64,000 nucleotides of DNA from Acheta domesticus (taxonomy: Eukaryota; Arthropoda; Insecta; Orthoptera; Gryllidae), in the NCBI GenBank assembly GCA_031308135.1, contig JAHLJT010003656.1, positions 50,762,421 through 50,826,420 of the forward strand, written 5' to 3'. The notes under the pieces were generated by a model, which saw nothing but the letters and a program-made list of their open reading frames with translations, was not told the DNA's origin and ran no database searches. A program made the position numbers and the translations under genes. How positions within the stretch are numbered: the first letter of the stretch is position 1; the number at the start of each line of letters is the position of its first letter. Positions 9,901-21,319 of this stretch are shown one piece after another.

Positions 9901-11850
9901 ATCTATCGCCCCATGTTGGGCGTTTCAAGAGGGTCATTCCATGTCGAATCAGCCAAAATTTCCCGACCATTTTCCGATTCGACTGAAACTTTTTAAATCG
10001 TTTTATAATGATAAAACAACACTGAATATTGACTTTTTGGCATTAAATATTACTTCCTTTTGAAAATTTTGAGATGTGATTTTCTGCACGAGTTTCAGAG
10101 GGTATTATCTAAAAAACTAGTAAAATATCTTCAAATTTTATTTTACTTTGCAATTTGCTTTATACTTCTAATGAGTACATCCCACTCTAAAGGTTTTATA
10201 TGATAAACCTAATTTTAACAGCATTAATAAGGACGAATTAAGGCCAAAGTAAATAATTACGAATTTGTTTCAAAATTCATTTTCTGAAATACTCCATATC
10301 GGATTTTCTTTTTTTGTCGTCTAATTAAAGCGGAGACATTGAAGTTTATAGCAGTTAAAGAATCTCGATGGTAAACTTGAATTTACCAAAATTATTACCA
10401 GTTAAAATTAAATTTTTATTTTTGCTTTTTATGGACTTAGGAGAACTATACATATATAAACGCTTATCATTTGTAAAACTTGTTTATTTAGTGTTTAATT
10501 CTCATACATTTTAAATTATCTGAAGCATATTTTCGAAGGCAGAAACTTCTATTTATTCCGAGTGACCCACCACTTGTGAGCCACCCTAATACATTCTTAA
10601 CGGTTCACAACATCGAAAAGCAGTTTTCGTTCTTCAATGGGGAATCATGGGAGAAGTAATGCACTTTAGAGATATTGTTTGTAATATTTTTGGTTTTGTG
10701 CGGTTTTAGTAGCCGACTTTTCAGAGAACTACGCATTTACAATTCAAGGCAGTGTTCAAAAAGTACATTGGAACAATGTTCAAACTATACATGCTCTTTT
10801 CGGTCGAGCGAAGAAGCCATTGTTCCAATCAATTTTGTCAAAATATCAGTCGATTTAAATCATAACACGGCAGCCTGTATTATTTCCAAATACAGCTAAT
10901 TAAGTAGTTCTACTTAATCTAATTATAAATCAATGGTCGAAATGAAACAAACGCATATCATTTAATTTTTCAAGTGTTTGTCTTCGCAATAAAGAAAAGA
11001 GGGGTTTAGAATATAAAAATATCATAAAACTTAGTTTTTATTTAGCTTTGTTTTAGTTTCACATTATTTAATTTTGATGGTGAGACATGTCAAAGTGTTA
11101 TTGGAAATAACCTACAAGTTTATATTGTGCGCACGACTGTTTGAAACACATTTCGCAAAGTTCTTAACTATGTTATGTTTTACGCGTTATTCAATCATTG
11201 CATGTCGTTTGCATAGAGACGCAAACTATGTTTACAGATCTTGAGTTTTTTGCCATTTTGTGAGGTAAATGTAGGGTGGAAGAAATATATCGAGAAGAAC
11301 CCAAGTTCAGGCCTCATGTTAACGAAAAAGGAAGAAAAGAAGAAAAGGAAACATCGAGTTTTAGAAGGTCCGTGTGTGTTCCTGATCTAACCCTACTTGC
11401 GAACAATGACGTAGTCTCCCAATGTGAGACGGATTTGAAAGCTGTAAAGACAGCTGTAAAGACGGAGAGCTGCGAGGGAACTACGATGCTGTGACGATCG
11501 GGCAAGGTCCGCAAGAATAACTTTTTACGACGTGTGCCATTCAAGAAAAAAGAAAAAAACGATAGACGTGGCCATTATCCCTCGAAATCCACGAATTCCC
11601 TATTTGCGAGTTCTGGACATTCACAATTAGAGAAATGTTACCAGTTTTAACATTCGCAGCTCCAACAGCTCCAAAGCGTCTTTTAGTCGTACATTTTTTA
11701 AAGCGAGCACATTTCATTTCCTTTATCAGCGTCATCTTGGAACCGAACTTGACAGACAACGGAGCTCAAAGTATCGCGTTTTGCAAAAGTCTCAAATTTG
11801 GAATGTCATTTCACATTAATAGAAAAACAAAATTGTGAAATAATTCAATT
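9900..11850. other. AT-rich sequence without recognised genes
   Basis: Only short frames occur (for example 10675-10899 plus, 11276-11494 plus, 11541-11759 minus). None has family motifs, a plausible splice context or codon pattern that I could support. No repeat boundary was seen. Confidence 0.5.
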
Positions 11851-11854
11851 CAGG

Positions 11855-12200
11855 TGCGTCAAGTCGGAATTAAGGGTTTTGACCATACGAACAGAAAAGC
11901 CTTTCAGGATCTGTGCATCTCTCATTGTAATGATTTCACTGAAGAGTAGCTTCGGGAAATGATCATCAAAGAAAACCTCCTAGAACGTAATGATGAACTA
12001 ATGGAAGTGATACTGCGTCCTGGAGCAACTTCAATGTCAGAACTGTTAATGGCATTCTGAAACTTCAACACGCTCTGGTAGAAAGGGCATTTGAATGTGA
12101 TCCGAACATGGAAATTACTTCAAAATTTAATAGAGAAATAGAAGCAGCAACACTTTCACATTTGGATATTAAAATGAGGATGGTGATGAAGTAAAAAATA
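11855..12200 (+). pseudogene. possible DDE transposase C-terminal remnant
   Basis: Translation around 11935-12060 and then, after a shift, to about 12197 gives an acidic, helix-rich sequence (LREMIIKENLLERNDELMEV, then RAFECDPNM and REIEAATLSHLD). Jerky- and pogo-type transposases often end in such acidic helical regions, but I could not identify a diagnostic motif. It is broken by at least one stop and one frameshift. A low-confidence coding relic. Confidence 0.25.
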
Positions 12201-12309
12201 ACCATATATACAACCACTTTCAATTTTGAAATAAGTACCAAATATTGCTTTATTTCTTCTCTTTGGGATGTTAATTGTGAATTCTGTTGGTAGTTGTGCC
12301 TACTCATTT

Positions 12310-12830
12310 CTACTGCAATTGTTTGCCATTTTTTCTTTCCTTTTCGTTCTGAATAATGAATACTATTTTTTGTATTTCTTTAATTTCCAAACCTACTCTA
12401 TTTAAACAATCATTATTTGAATTTGGTGTTGTTGTTTTTTTTGTGGTTTTGACGACTTTCGCAGCGCTATCTAGTGGGGAATGCTTAAGACCACCTGGCA
12501 ACTCTGCCGTAGTGTAACGTGGCAGAAACGAGTGTGGAAATAATCGTCCTCGTAACTGAACAGAGCAGAAAGACAAAGGCAGGCTGTGGTGGTGGGAGGG
12601 GGAGGGGAAGGGGGCGTCGGCATCTTCCACGCCCGTCACGCGCGCCCCCTTCCCCCTCTGGCGCTGGTGCTGCCAACTAAGTGCTTCGAGAAGTGATTGT
12701 TTCGTCGTTTCCAGCCTTTCAGTCTTTATCGGCGAAAGAAACGTCCTCTCCTCGGCTAACAGGCGCTCGAGTTGCTTCCACCGATGGCTTCTCCGGCGAA
12801 GGCGGCAGGTAGCACTTCCCGGCAAATGAC
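12310..12830. other. GC-rich island (12540-12830) with a low-complexity minus-strand frame
   Basis: Composition becomes GC rich around 12540-12830. A 171-residue minus-strand frame spans 12310-12825 but is rich in Arg, Pro and Ser, then Asn, Thr and Lys, with no recognisable domain. I do not annotate it as a gene. A CpG-rich promoter is possible but unsupported. Confidence 0.4.
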
Positions 12831-12839
12831 CATCTAAAT

Positions 12840-13550
12840 GTGAAATAATTATAATGAAGGCACTTCAGAAGAACAACCGATTTTCAAATCTTCGCGACGA
12901 ATCTGGGTCGACGTTGTGTGATCACGTGACGCTTGCTGTGATGACCTTGATGCATTTTGTGTGGAAACAAATTGGTCAAGTAGAAAGCTTTGCGGATACT
13001 AGGAGCCAGAACTCATCTATCAGAGGCTTGTTGGATAAAATAATAAGTTGATAGGTATTTTACTAATGCATATTACCGCTAAACATACTAACACACTGCT
13101 AAAATCAAGCAACTGCCTGGTTAAACTCATTGCAGGTAAATTAACATGTTCGGATGCGATTTTATTTGTTTATATTTCGCAAAGAAATCTAGTACGATTC
13201 CATGTTTTTATATGAAACGAGCGGTACAAGCCAGAATTTCGGGCCTAACAGTAAATTATTAGCTGCAATTTGCGGTCCTTTTGTGAAGTCACTTGGGACA
13301 TAGAGTTCTTCAAAAAAGCTAATATTCTCGCTAAAATATTACATTCCGTTATTTAAAGTAGAACTTCTCAGTACATGAAGAATAAAGAAAAAGTTGAATA
13401 CAGGAAATTAAATATCATGATATGACATCAAGACAGTTGTTTATCACCTCTATTACTTTTCCGATAGCGAATTTTAGAGTAGCTGCATAGATCTTACGAA
13501 CTATAATATAAATCACGTGAAATTCCATGTTCAGGTCTCAATAAGCTAGA
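12840..13550. other. unique-looking AT-rich sequence
   Basis: Nothing supportable was found. The longest frame (12854-13051 plus) has no recognised motif. Confidence 0.5.
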
Positions 13551-13559
13551 TTTCAAAAA

Positions 13560-14875
13560 TAATTTCGGTCGCTGGTGGCATGAATTTCGCGCAATAAAAA
13601 ATAAACTCACTAACGTAAAAACGAGAGGTGCTACAGAATAGCCCTGATATTCTCGAACTAGTTAGTTTTCTAATTTTATTGGTCTGGAATTGCTTTCCGT
13701 TCTTGCCCCATTCTCTTGCCAGCTGCAATTTTATCGTCACCAAAAGTTTTTTTTTTTTAATCTACACAATTTTGTGGTTTCCTAATTCTAGAACCGGAAT
13801 ATAACTTAAAGAATATTATATGAGAAGAATAAAGCCTCGTTCTACATGGAAACTTACGGTGAAAAATTTGGAGCCGCTTTTAAGATATAAAAGTGGAATT
13901 TGAAGCTCCCTTTCACAAAAATCTTTTCAGTTTTCGAGAAACTTTGTTGGAAATCATTTGATTTGATTCATTCTACTCAGAAATGAAACAATGTATACAC
14001 ATTGCTTGCCATATTACTTCGTATATAAGTACGTATGCGGGAAAGTAAAGAATTGGAGCCTTTGTTTGACAAAATTGCGTTGGAACGTTTCTGAAAAACT
14101 CGATATTTGATCTCATTTTCACAGAAAAGTATCGGGTTTTCGCGAAAGTTTATATAACGTTATTTAAAGAACATGTACCCAAAATGTAATAATGTGAACA
14201 AATCGACGCTAATATACATGTTAACAACGCTGTGTCACAAGTAAAACAAATTACATTTTCGTAATTTTTGAAAAAATGAAGATATACACAAACGGCGTTT
14301 ATGTCATCTCATAGAGGACATTTAGCACAATCCCTACCAAAAGTTTAAAGAAAAAATCTGAAACAATTTTTGTGAAAATCTTGTTTCTGTTATTGTTTTC
14401 AAATTGCACATGTTGCAATCAATATTACTCGAAATCTACTAAAAGTTTCAAATACATATACATGACTTTATTGAAAGAACTGCATTTGAAGAACAAATTT
14501 CATTTGAAGGAAAGATCTCCAAGTTCAATTTTGTGGTTGTAGGATGACGCACGAAAAAAAATCCTAACTTTTGAAATATTGGAAAATTTAGAGTTATCAG
14601 TGAAAAACGGACCTATGCCATCTCTATTTGTGTATTTTTTATATTCTTTCAAAAATTTTAAATAAAAAAGTTTGAGAAAATGTTCAAAATGTCGCAAGTT
14701 CTTCACGTAAAGTACCCTCAAATTTTAAAGAATGATTTTCAAAATTGCGGTGCTTCGAGTCAGAAGTTCTTTCAGTCGAGCCGGGGAATATCAGGTTTGG
14801 AAATAATTCCACGTATGGTTTAAATGTTAGTTGTGTTTACAGACGGACGGACAGACAGGCAGACAGACTGACGTT
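13560..14875 (-). repeat. dispersed repeat family D, copy 2a (reverse orientation)
   Basis: In reverse, the landmarks of family D appear: the TGGCAGCTGGCAAGAGAATGG-like block near 13700-13730, the GTTTATGTCATCTCATAGAG block and CCCTACCAAAAGTTTAAAG near 14300-14355, and a short GGACGGACAGACAGGCAGAC block (14842-14870), which is the reverse of the GTCCGTCTGTCC region but with only a few units. The same order as 7296-9165 supports one element rather than chance. Confidence 0.7.
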
Positions 14876-15265
14876 TTGAAACTAGTGGTGCTACAAATGA
14901 CTTTCTCATTATAAAGTTTTCTAATTTCTTCCATGTGGACTGGCTTGACGGTCTTCTTCCATCCTCTTGCCATCTGGCATTTATCGCCACCCAAAATATA
15001 TTTATTTGAAATTTTCTCAGTTTTTCGGATTCCTAATTGAATCGGTGAGACGGACGGATGGACAGACGGGTGGACGGATGTTTCAAAAAAACACTTTTCC
15101 GGCATCAGGGGACACCACAACTTGTATTTCCGTTGAAATCGCGAAATCGATTTTCCGCAGCATTTCATAACTTTCCCTATACTACTTATATTACTCCGTG
15201 TATATGGATGCTCGCATGTATGAATGCGTATGTATGTATACGTCGTATACATGTTTACGAGAAAG
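14876..15265 (-). repeat. dispersed repeat family D, copy 2b (partial, tandem to 2a)
   Basis: A second set of ends follows 2a directly: the ACTAGTGGTGCTACAAATG and TCTTGCCATCTGGCATTTATCG blocks (14880-14985), a short GACGGACGGATGGACAGACG block (15049-15068), and the reverse of AATGCTGCGGAAAATCGATTTCG (about 15142-15165). The middle of the element is missing, so this is a deleted copy adjacent to copy 2a. Confidence 0.65.
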
Positions 15266-15269
15266 TAAA

Positions 15270-16310
15270 CAGATCTTATACGGTCTCTCTGCGGCTGATA
15301 TTACTAGAATCGACATTCATTTCAATGAGACGCGTGAAGTTACAATCTTGCACTCTTGTTTATGAAGTGATGCGTGGGGTTGTATCTTATGCGCAAAGTA
15401 GATTATTCCAATTGTAACGTTATTCTGTGACTCCATGTGTATACGGCCAGAACGATACAATAGTGAAAAACAATTCCCTAATGGTGTTTGTTTATCCATG
15501 ACACTGTCAATTTAAAGCTGCAACTTCTGTATGGTAATTGTTTCACATTTTGCCAAACAAATTCAATTTGCGGATGTTTGGACGGTGCTGTTGTTCGAAA
15601 ATTAAGTCAAATTCACTTCTGTTAGCTTGTGCGTTTTGTACTATATTGCTCAATTGTCGTTTATTGCAAATAATACTACCAATAATCCAATAATTATTAA
15701 AATTGAATGACAAATATTTCTTTATTGTTGTGCTAATTATATTGTTGGATTTTGCTGAATCTATTCTCTGTTTTTTATTCAAACAGTTAATAGTAATTAA
15801 CTTTTCAGGGAAGCAAATTAATGCCTTTGAAATTTCCACAGGCAAAGGCTATGTTGTTGGTATTTGACCATTTGCTTTATTGTGTAACACTCATTTTTTA
15901 ATACGTTGAAAGAAGTCTAAAGAAGCTGAAATTAAAAGTAGATGGTTTTAATGAGAAATTGTTTTAATTAGAATTGTATAATTGGAAATTTAATATTTTT
16001 TCTAAATGTTTTATTGTAAGGTTTGCAAGAAAGAAAGCATTTTTTGTACACCGTTCATTATACGATAGACATGAGAGAATATTTTTAATTATATCTTTGG
16101 AGTATCTTTTAATTAAAAACGTGATACTTTTTAGAGAGTTCCCAGAAAGTAGATTGCAAAAGCAATCTAGTATTATTTTTTGAAATATTTTTTTAAATTA
16201 ATAAATTTAATTCAAAGGCCATATGCAAGTAAATTGTCATATAGCCCCACGTTGCATTCGCTGTTAACTGATCATCATTACACAAATGTTCTCTGTTCTC
16301 TTCCTTAAAC
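15270..16310. other. AT-rich sequence without recognised genes
   Basis: Only short frames without motifs are present (for example 15543-15845 minus and 15974-16183 plus). No element ends were seen. Confidence 0.5.
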
Positions 16311-16315
16311 TACTA

Positions 16316-17860
16316 CAGTAGAGTCTCGATAATTCGAGGTGGACGGGACCGGGCCTAGCTCGAATTAATGAAAACTTAAAATATCGAAAGCGATTACTTT
16401 ATTAACACAGAAATTTTAACACAACTTTTAAATTTTAAAGTATGTTTATTTCAATTAAAAATGTTCTTGCGTAATATTATTATTACATTAGTTGCTGAAG
16501 ATAATTAATTACATCTTGAAATATCTGTCATTTCTTTTTTGTTTAAATTCATTCTTTTACGTGCGGCAATATCACGCCATCTTCTGAATATCATATTGTT
16601 GACTGGAGTTGCCTCAGGTTGTTGTTCTACGTATCTCATGGCGACCTCTAGCGCAGCCAGACCCTCGTTGTGATTCACACGCGGTGTGGAATCAATTAGG
16701 TCCTCTTCGTCATTATCATCCTGCTCTATTACATTAATCATATCAACTGCAGCCGCATCCGTCTGGGTAGCCGAGGTCGCCAAGGCTGAGGAGACCAGGC
16801 TGCCTCGTGCCTGAAGAGTCACAGGTTCGAGTCCCGCCCAGGACATGGATGTTTGTGTGTGTCCCGTTACAGTTACGCCCGAAGTTGCAGTGATCCCTAA
16901 TGACCTTAGTAGTTGAAAAGTGACCTTAAATTTAAATAAAAAATACAGTCGCATCCGTAAATTCTAGTTAATCATTATTTGGCCATTCTTCCACCACAGA
17001 AATATCTGTTTTCGCACCCTGGGATTTTTTAAAATAAATTATACAAAGGCACTTCATTCTCATCAATATTCTGATTAGTATTGCTTTCTGTACCCTTGTT
17101 CTTCAAAATTTTATTCCAAGTTTTCAGAATTGTGTATAGATTATTTAGTCCCATGCACCACCCACCCCGTACACGTGTTTAACGGTAACTTTCTTCAACG
17201 CGTATTACAAAGGTTTCTTAACCTTCTGTGGATTCTAGAAGCGAATGTAGCAATCTAAGGCGATACTTCTTTTAAAGCATTATAAAAGTCCTAGATTTAT
17301 GGGCTGGACTAAACTGGATACATTTGGGGGTAAAAACATGGCATGAATTTTTTTACAATTTAATTCATTCTCCTTTTGATTGGAACCCGCGTTATCAAGC
17401 ACCAAGATGGCTTTGCAAGCCAGATTGTTTTTTAATTTTTTTTTAATTTTTGGAACAAAATCAGAGTAAAACCAGTTTCTAAATATTTCTTGCGTCATCC
17501 AAACACATTTTTGTTTTTGAGACGTAGATACGATATGCACACATGTTTAAATGCTCTTTGCTTAGCCGACAAGTTTGATTTTGTGACTCCTGATGCATTT
17601 GATGTCGCAAGAAGTGTCAATCTCTCTTTGCTCTGTTACCTGGAGAACTTTTTCTCTTCACGTGTCGCGTGTATTTTAGAAGGTAGCGTTTTAAAATTGA
17701 GGCCAGCCTCATCGCAATTATAAAGGTGGTGATTTGTAAGTTTTTCATTTTTCGCTATCTCTTGTAATCTGTTGTAATTTTACGACGGCTTCAATATCAG
17801 CAGATAATTTCTTTTTTTTTTCATTTATTTTCTTCCCGTTCGACTTTCGTCTTCCGGGTA
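16316..17860 (-). pseudogene. pogo/Tigger-like transposase relic
   Basis: The left end at 16316 reads CAGTAGAGTCTCGATAATTC after a TA, the usual form of a Tigger terminal repeat and TA target. On the minus strand, coding runs from about 17800 down to 16505. CDEAGLNF (about 17723-17700) holds catalytic Asp 1, LVLDNAGSN (about 17404-17378) holds Asp 2, and FLPPNVSSLVQPINLGLL ends at 17280. The third catalytic Asp, normally in 'QPMDQG', is here Asn. The C-terminal part contains EEDLIDSTPRVNHNEGLAALE, RYVEQQPEAT and RRWRDIAARKR. Frames are broken several times and a SINE interrupts the C-terminal part (16763-16945). The N-terminal CENP-B-like DNA-binding domain and the right terminal repeat are not visible. 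Confidence 0.85.
16763..16945 (+). repeat. tRNA-derived SINE with target-site duplication
   Basis: The element has a tRNA-like head with a B-box-like GGTTCGAGTCCCGCC near 16831-16845. It then has a body with the family tail (CTAATGACCTTAGTAGTTGA..GACCTTAA) and an A-rich end. It is flanked by a 13-base direct repeat, CAGCCGCATCCGT at 16750-16762 and CAGTCGCATCCGT at 16946-16958, with one mismatch. This is a LINE-type target duplication inside the Tigger coding sequence, so the SINE is younger than the transposon. Confidence 0.85.
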
Positions 17861-18154
17861 TTTTAACCGGAACAATGTTACATCCAATGAATTTACGGGG
17901 CCATCCTAAGGCAAATGCGGGTCTCGGTGCAACCCTCCAACCATAATTTCTCTCCACACGTCTCTAACTCCTGACTACTATCTCTTTTCCCCTGGTCAAA
18001 CACACTAGCAGTAAAATTTTTAGTATCTCCCTCTTCAAATATTTTGAAATATTAAAGCTTTTTCTTGAAGAATTTGACCTGAAAGAGGGCATCCTCTTTG
18101 AAACTTGTATTGGGTAAAACAAGTTAAAAGTGCCTCACCATTTTTTTTCATATT

Positions 18155-18292
18155 TCCGCCTCAGGCATGGTTGTATTTGTGTTCGTCCTTTCACCCCCAA
18201 TCATCATCATATCATATCATCTTCATAGTTGACATACCGTTAAATTCCAATAATAGTCGCTAATGACCCAGATGTTGATGCGACCTTAACAA
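18155..18292 (+). repeat. tRNA-derived SINE, 5'-truncated
   Basis: The copy starts inside the body (CTCAGGCATGGTTGTATTTG), continues with GTTCGTCCTTTCAC and repeated ATCAT, and ends with CGCTAATGACCCAGATGTTG and ATGCGACCTTAA. The same ends occur at 38328-38530 and 61231-61440. Confidence 0.75.
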
Positions 18293-18369
18293 AAAAACTC
18301 GACAAAGGTGTCTTACAATATGCATTTCTAAAATAACTTAGCTATAATTAGGTCTCATAAAAATTCGTA

Positions 18370-18720
18370 TTTGGCAGTGGCTTTGAAAAACGCAATTTCC
18401 CCCGGAAGAGGCGAGCATCCCATAACGCCCGCCTCCCGAAGGGCTGGATGCCGGGTAGGAGTGGGGGGAGGGATGGAGGCGTATGGGGCGCGGCACGGCA
18501 CTTTGGTGGGGGGCGGGGGGTGGGAGGGGTGTCCCGTGATATTAATGGCGGCGCGGGCCGCGTCCGCCACGCCCGGCATGCAGCGCGAGAAATTCCGGGA
18601 GGTGCACACCCTAATGAATTTTATCAAGAGACGTCGACTGCATTACTTTCGCTGCCCCCCTACACGCCTCCCAATACCGCCCTTATGCGCCGCGAGGTGC
18701 GACAGTCCGGTCGAAAATGA
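18370..18720. other. GC-rich island
   Basis: A G-rich stretch with GGGG runs and GGC/GCG repeats. Frames on both strands (up to 139 residues) are Gly, Arg, Pro and Ala rich and have no domain. It directly abuts a 5'-truncated retrotransposon. Confidence 0.45.
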
Positions 18721-18764
18721 CAAAAACTCGTTTGCGAGAAAAAGCGCAAAATCTATTGGTGCTG

Positions 18765-19530
18765 CATCAGCCCAACCGGTTTCGTATTGATTGTAAGACT
18801 GTTTGCATGATCTTCAGGAAAGTTGGAAAAATTGCTAAAGCACAGGAGATAGCATTAAATGGTAAAGTTTTGGACACTGTTAGCATCTTCAAATACTTAG
18901 TAATGCAAACCAGAGGTTGCAGATACACTCTACATGTAATGGACAGAAAAATCGCAGCAACCAAAGCAATGACTGACATTAAAGACCTAGCCAAAGTGTC
19001 ACTGAACGCGACCCTAGGGCTATTCAGCTTAAAAAATGTACCTATAGCAACATAAGGCCTGCGATTCATCTGGGAACACCTCAGTGTATGTATCCTGAGA
19101 AGAACAGAGAAAGTAAAAGCCACATATCTGAAAAGAGTAATCAGTATCTCAAAATTCACACTATCACGCCTCATCTACGAACTAGCAAGAGAACCTTTCT
19201 TAATAGAAGACTTGCGATGCAAGATGCTTCTGCCGTCCACACAAAGCTACAAAATACTACAAACGGAACTACAGCGAAAGAAAAATGGGATGTGGATGGA
19301 CTTTTATTCTACTGACGCCATGATCATACGCGAGTTGGAAGGAGCAAACTGCGACATACGGTGACAAGATTGGCAGTGCATGCTTTTCATTTTAAAGTGT
19401 GTGAAACTGAACAGTATCATGAACCATGTGAAGACTCTGTGTAAACTCTGTGGCAAATTGTGTCGGAGATACCACGTAATTACGTGCGAAAATAGAATAA
19501 CAAACATCAACAAATTATGCTATGAAGAGT
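18765..19530 (+). pseudogene. non-LTR retrotransposon ORF2, C-terminal part
   Basis: Translation from about 18780 gives the thumb and linker region seen downstream of the RT in many insect non-LTR elements: MIFRKVGKIAKAQ, then LNGKVLDTVSIFKYL, DIKDLAKVSL, and after a TAA at 19053-19055 GLRFIWEHLSV, SRLIYELAREPFLIEDL and FYSTDAM. A frameshift near 19361 and a TAA near 19441 follow. The sequence closes with a zinc knuckle CKLCGKLCRRYHVITC (about 19444-19491), and the frame stops at 19530. The RT motifs are missing, so the copy is 5' truncated. The clade (jockey, I or R1) cannot be fixed from this part. Confidence 0.75.
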
Positions 19531-19559
19531 AGCAAATCACTGCTTACTTTGCGCTTATT

Positions 19560-20080
19560 TTATTATTGATTGTAAGTTACAAAGAGTAACTGTACAGCAT
19601 CTGCTGCTGTGCTACTGGCACGTTGGTAAACACTTGAAACATTTTTAAGCAAACAAATCACGAGAGTTTTCAAAAATTGATTTCATTACTTTTTTGAAAA
19701 TTCAAAAGTTTAAATGAAAATATATTTATCCATAAATATTTGGGTCCCTAGGGTGGTGGATTAGTTCTAAAGGAGCATGAAGTTAGGTCCCTGTGTATTA
19801 ATGTGTTTTGGCAGTTGTCCGCTTTGATACGTGGTCACATTGCATCTCCAACCTCCATTCTTACTGTTTAAATCTCCTATTATTACAAGATTAGGGTATT
19901 GGTAAAATATGATCCTATATTCAATGATTGGAATTTTTTGTTAGGTGGTTTGTATGTTGCAATGATACAACACCTGTATATCCTGTAGTGCGTGACAGCT
20001 TTTAACCTTCTTTAATTTCCGCATCAACAGCTACTGCATTTTCCGCCAGCGCATTTTTTCGTCTCCAGGACGAAACAAAT
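19560..20080. other. AT-rich sequence without recognised genes
   Basis: Nothing supportable was found between the retrotransposon end and the GC-rich block at 20080. Confidence 0.5.
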
Positions 20081-20450
20081 GCCTTCCACTACGCCTGCCC
20101 GCCCCGCCCCACCCCACCCCACCCTCCGCGTTCCTGGCTCGGGGGAGCCGCACCAGAGGGACAGACTTATTACCTTCGGCAAAGCGGACGTGACAAGTGG
20201 CAATGTGGCGAAGCAGAATAAATTAGATGGAGAAGAAAAACGGAGGAATGAAAAGAGAGGAAGGAAAACAGAATGAAATAAAGAAGAAAAATAATGAATA
20301 CCAGAAGAATAGGAACAATAGGAAATAGAAAGTGAAGAGAAATAAGTAGAAGAGAGATGTAGTAGGAAAATGAAAAGAAGAAGAAGAAGAAGAAAGAGAA
20401 GAATAAAAAGTAGAAGAGGAAGAAGGAGAAGTGTGAGAAGAAAAAGATAT
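20080..20450. repeat. short GC-rich block followed by polypurine tract
   Basis: CCCC-rich sequence at 20090-20155 is followed by about 230 bases that are almost only A and G (20220-20450), including (AAG)n near 20375-20400. The minus-strand Ser/Phe-rich frame over it is an artefact of composition. The same arrangement recurs at 37000-38270 and, with pyrimidines, at 49140-50350. Confidence 0.8.
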
Positions 20451-20639
20451 GCTGTGCTTGTACTTCCTACATGTTGAAGCCTGAAAAGTCCTCATATAAT
20501 TTCATTCTTCTTAACTTTGAAGTAAATTGTCAAAATATATATTGAATTATTGTTATTGTGTCGCGCCGCAGTCATTTTTGATCTTACAATATATTGTAGT
20601 TTCGAAAAATAGACTTTTAGAAAGGAATAGTGATCTTTA

Positions 20640-21040
20640 GGTGGATACTCAAAGTGAAAGATGAAAACGAAATTTCTTACGATAATGAACTTTCGTTTTA
20701 CATAAATTATGAGAACATTTTGCAAGGTTTATGTGAAGCGTGTGACAGTGTTAGATTAAACATGACTCTGTGGACAACAAATAACATTGTTCTCCATGAT
20801 GATTTGAACTTTCTCCATGAAACATTAATATAGCTGTGTACCACAACCACTAACATGAGCATTCTCGCAGATTTCTCCAGAAAATATATGATCTCGGAAA
20901 TTTCGATGTTCCAGAAATGACATTCTCGAGGGACATATTTGCTACTCTAAAGGCAGAGATATCTGCAAAATGCTTCACGACCAACATGCATCAAAAGCGT
21001 AAAGTGGTGCTAGAACAGCTCATACTTTCTCGCCGTTAGT
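20640..21040 (+). other. unrecognised open frames (possible exon-like fragments)
   Basis: A plus frame (20630-20833) is followed by a second open stretch in a different frame from about 20862 to a TAG at 21037-21039, about 60 codons. The second contains IYDLGNFDVPEMTFSRDIF and an ending rich in Lys and Leu. Its composition is more protein-like than most frames here, but I recognise no family. It could be an old transposon or host fragment. Confidence 0.2.
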
Positions 21041-21127
21041 AACGGTTACGTAATACTATTTACATTGCAATAGTTTTCCGAATTATCACATCTCAGTCAC
21101 CATATTTTGTAAAACTCATCATAAATA

Positions 21128-21313
21128 GTAAAACATTTGGTGCTGGCTTCTCGGTCTGTAGTGAGCAGACTCACAAGATCTTCCGCGACCACACACACAC
21201 TCACATATGAAAGTCAAGGGACAACCATGCCCATGGCGGGAATCGAAGCCGCGACCCTTCAGATCGCAGCAGTGAGTCGCCACATACTCTAGACACCTCG
21301 ATCCTACAGTCGG
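21128..21313 (-). repeat. tRNA-derived SINE (minus strand)
   Basis: In reverse the sequence has a tRNA-like head with A-box-like and B-box-like elements (GGCTTCGATTCCCGCC near 21250-21235). A body with GGGCATGGTTGTCCCTTGAC and a GTGTGTGTGTG run follows. Head position and body match the logic of the other SINEs, but the tail is not the same, so it may be a second subfamily. Confidence 0.5.
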
Positions 21314-21319
21314 CGAAAA

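Noticed and set aside
12310..12825. 171-codon minus-strand frame
   Set aside because: No domain, abrupt change of composition along the frame, and overlap with a GC-rich island.
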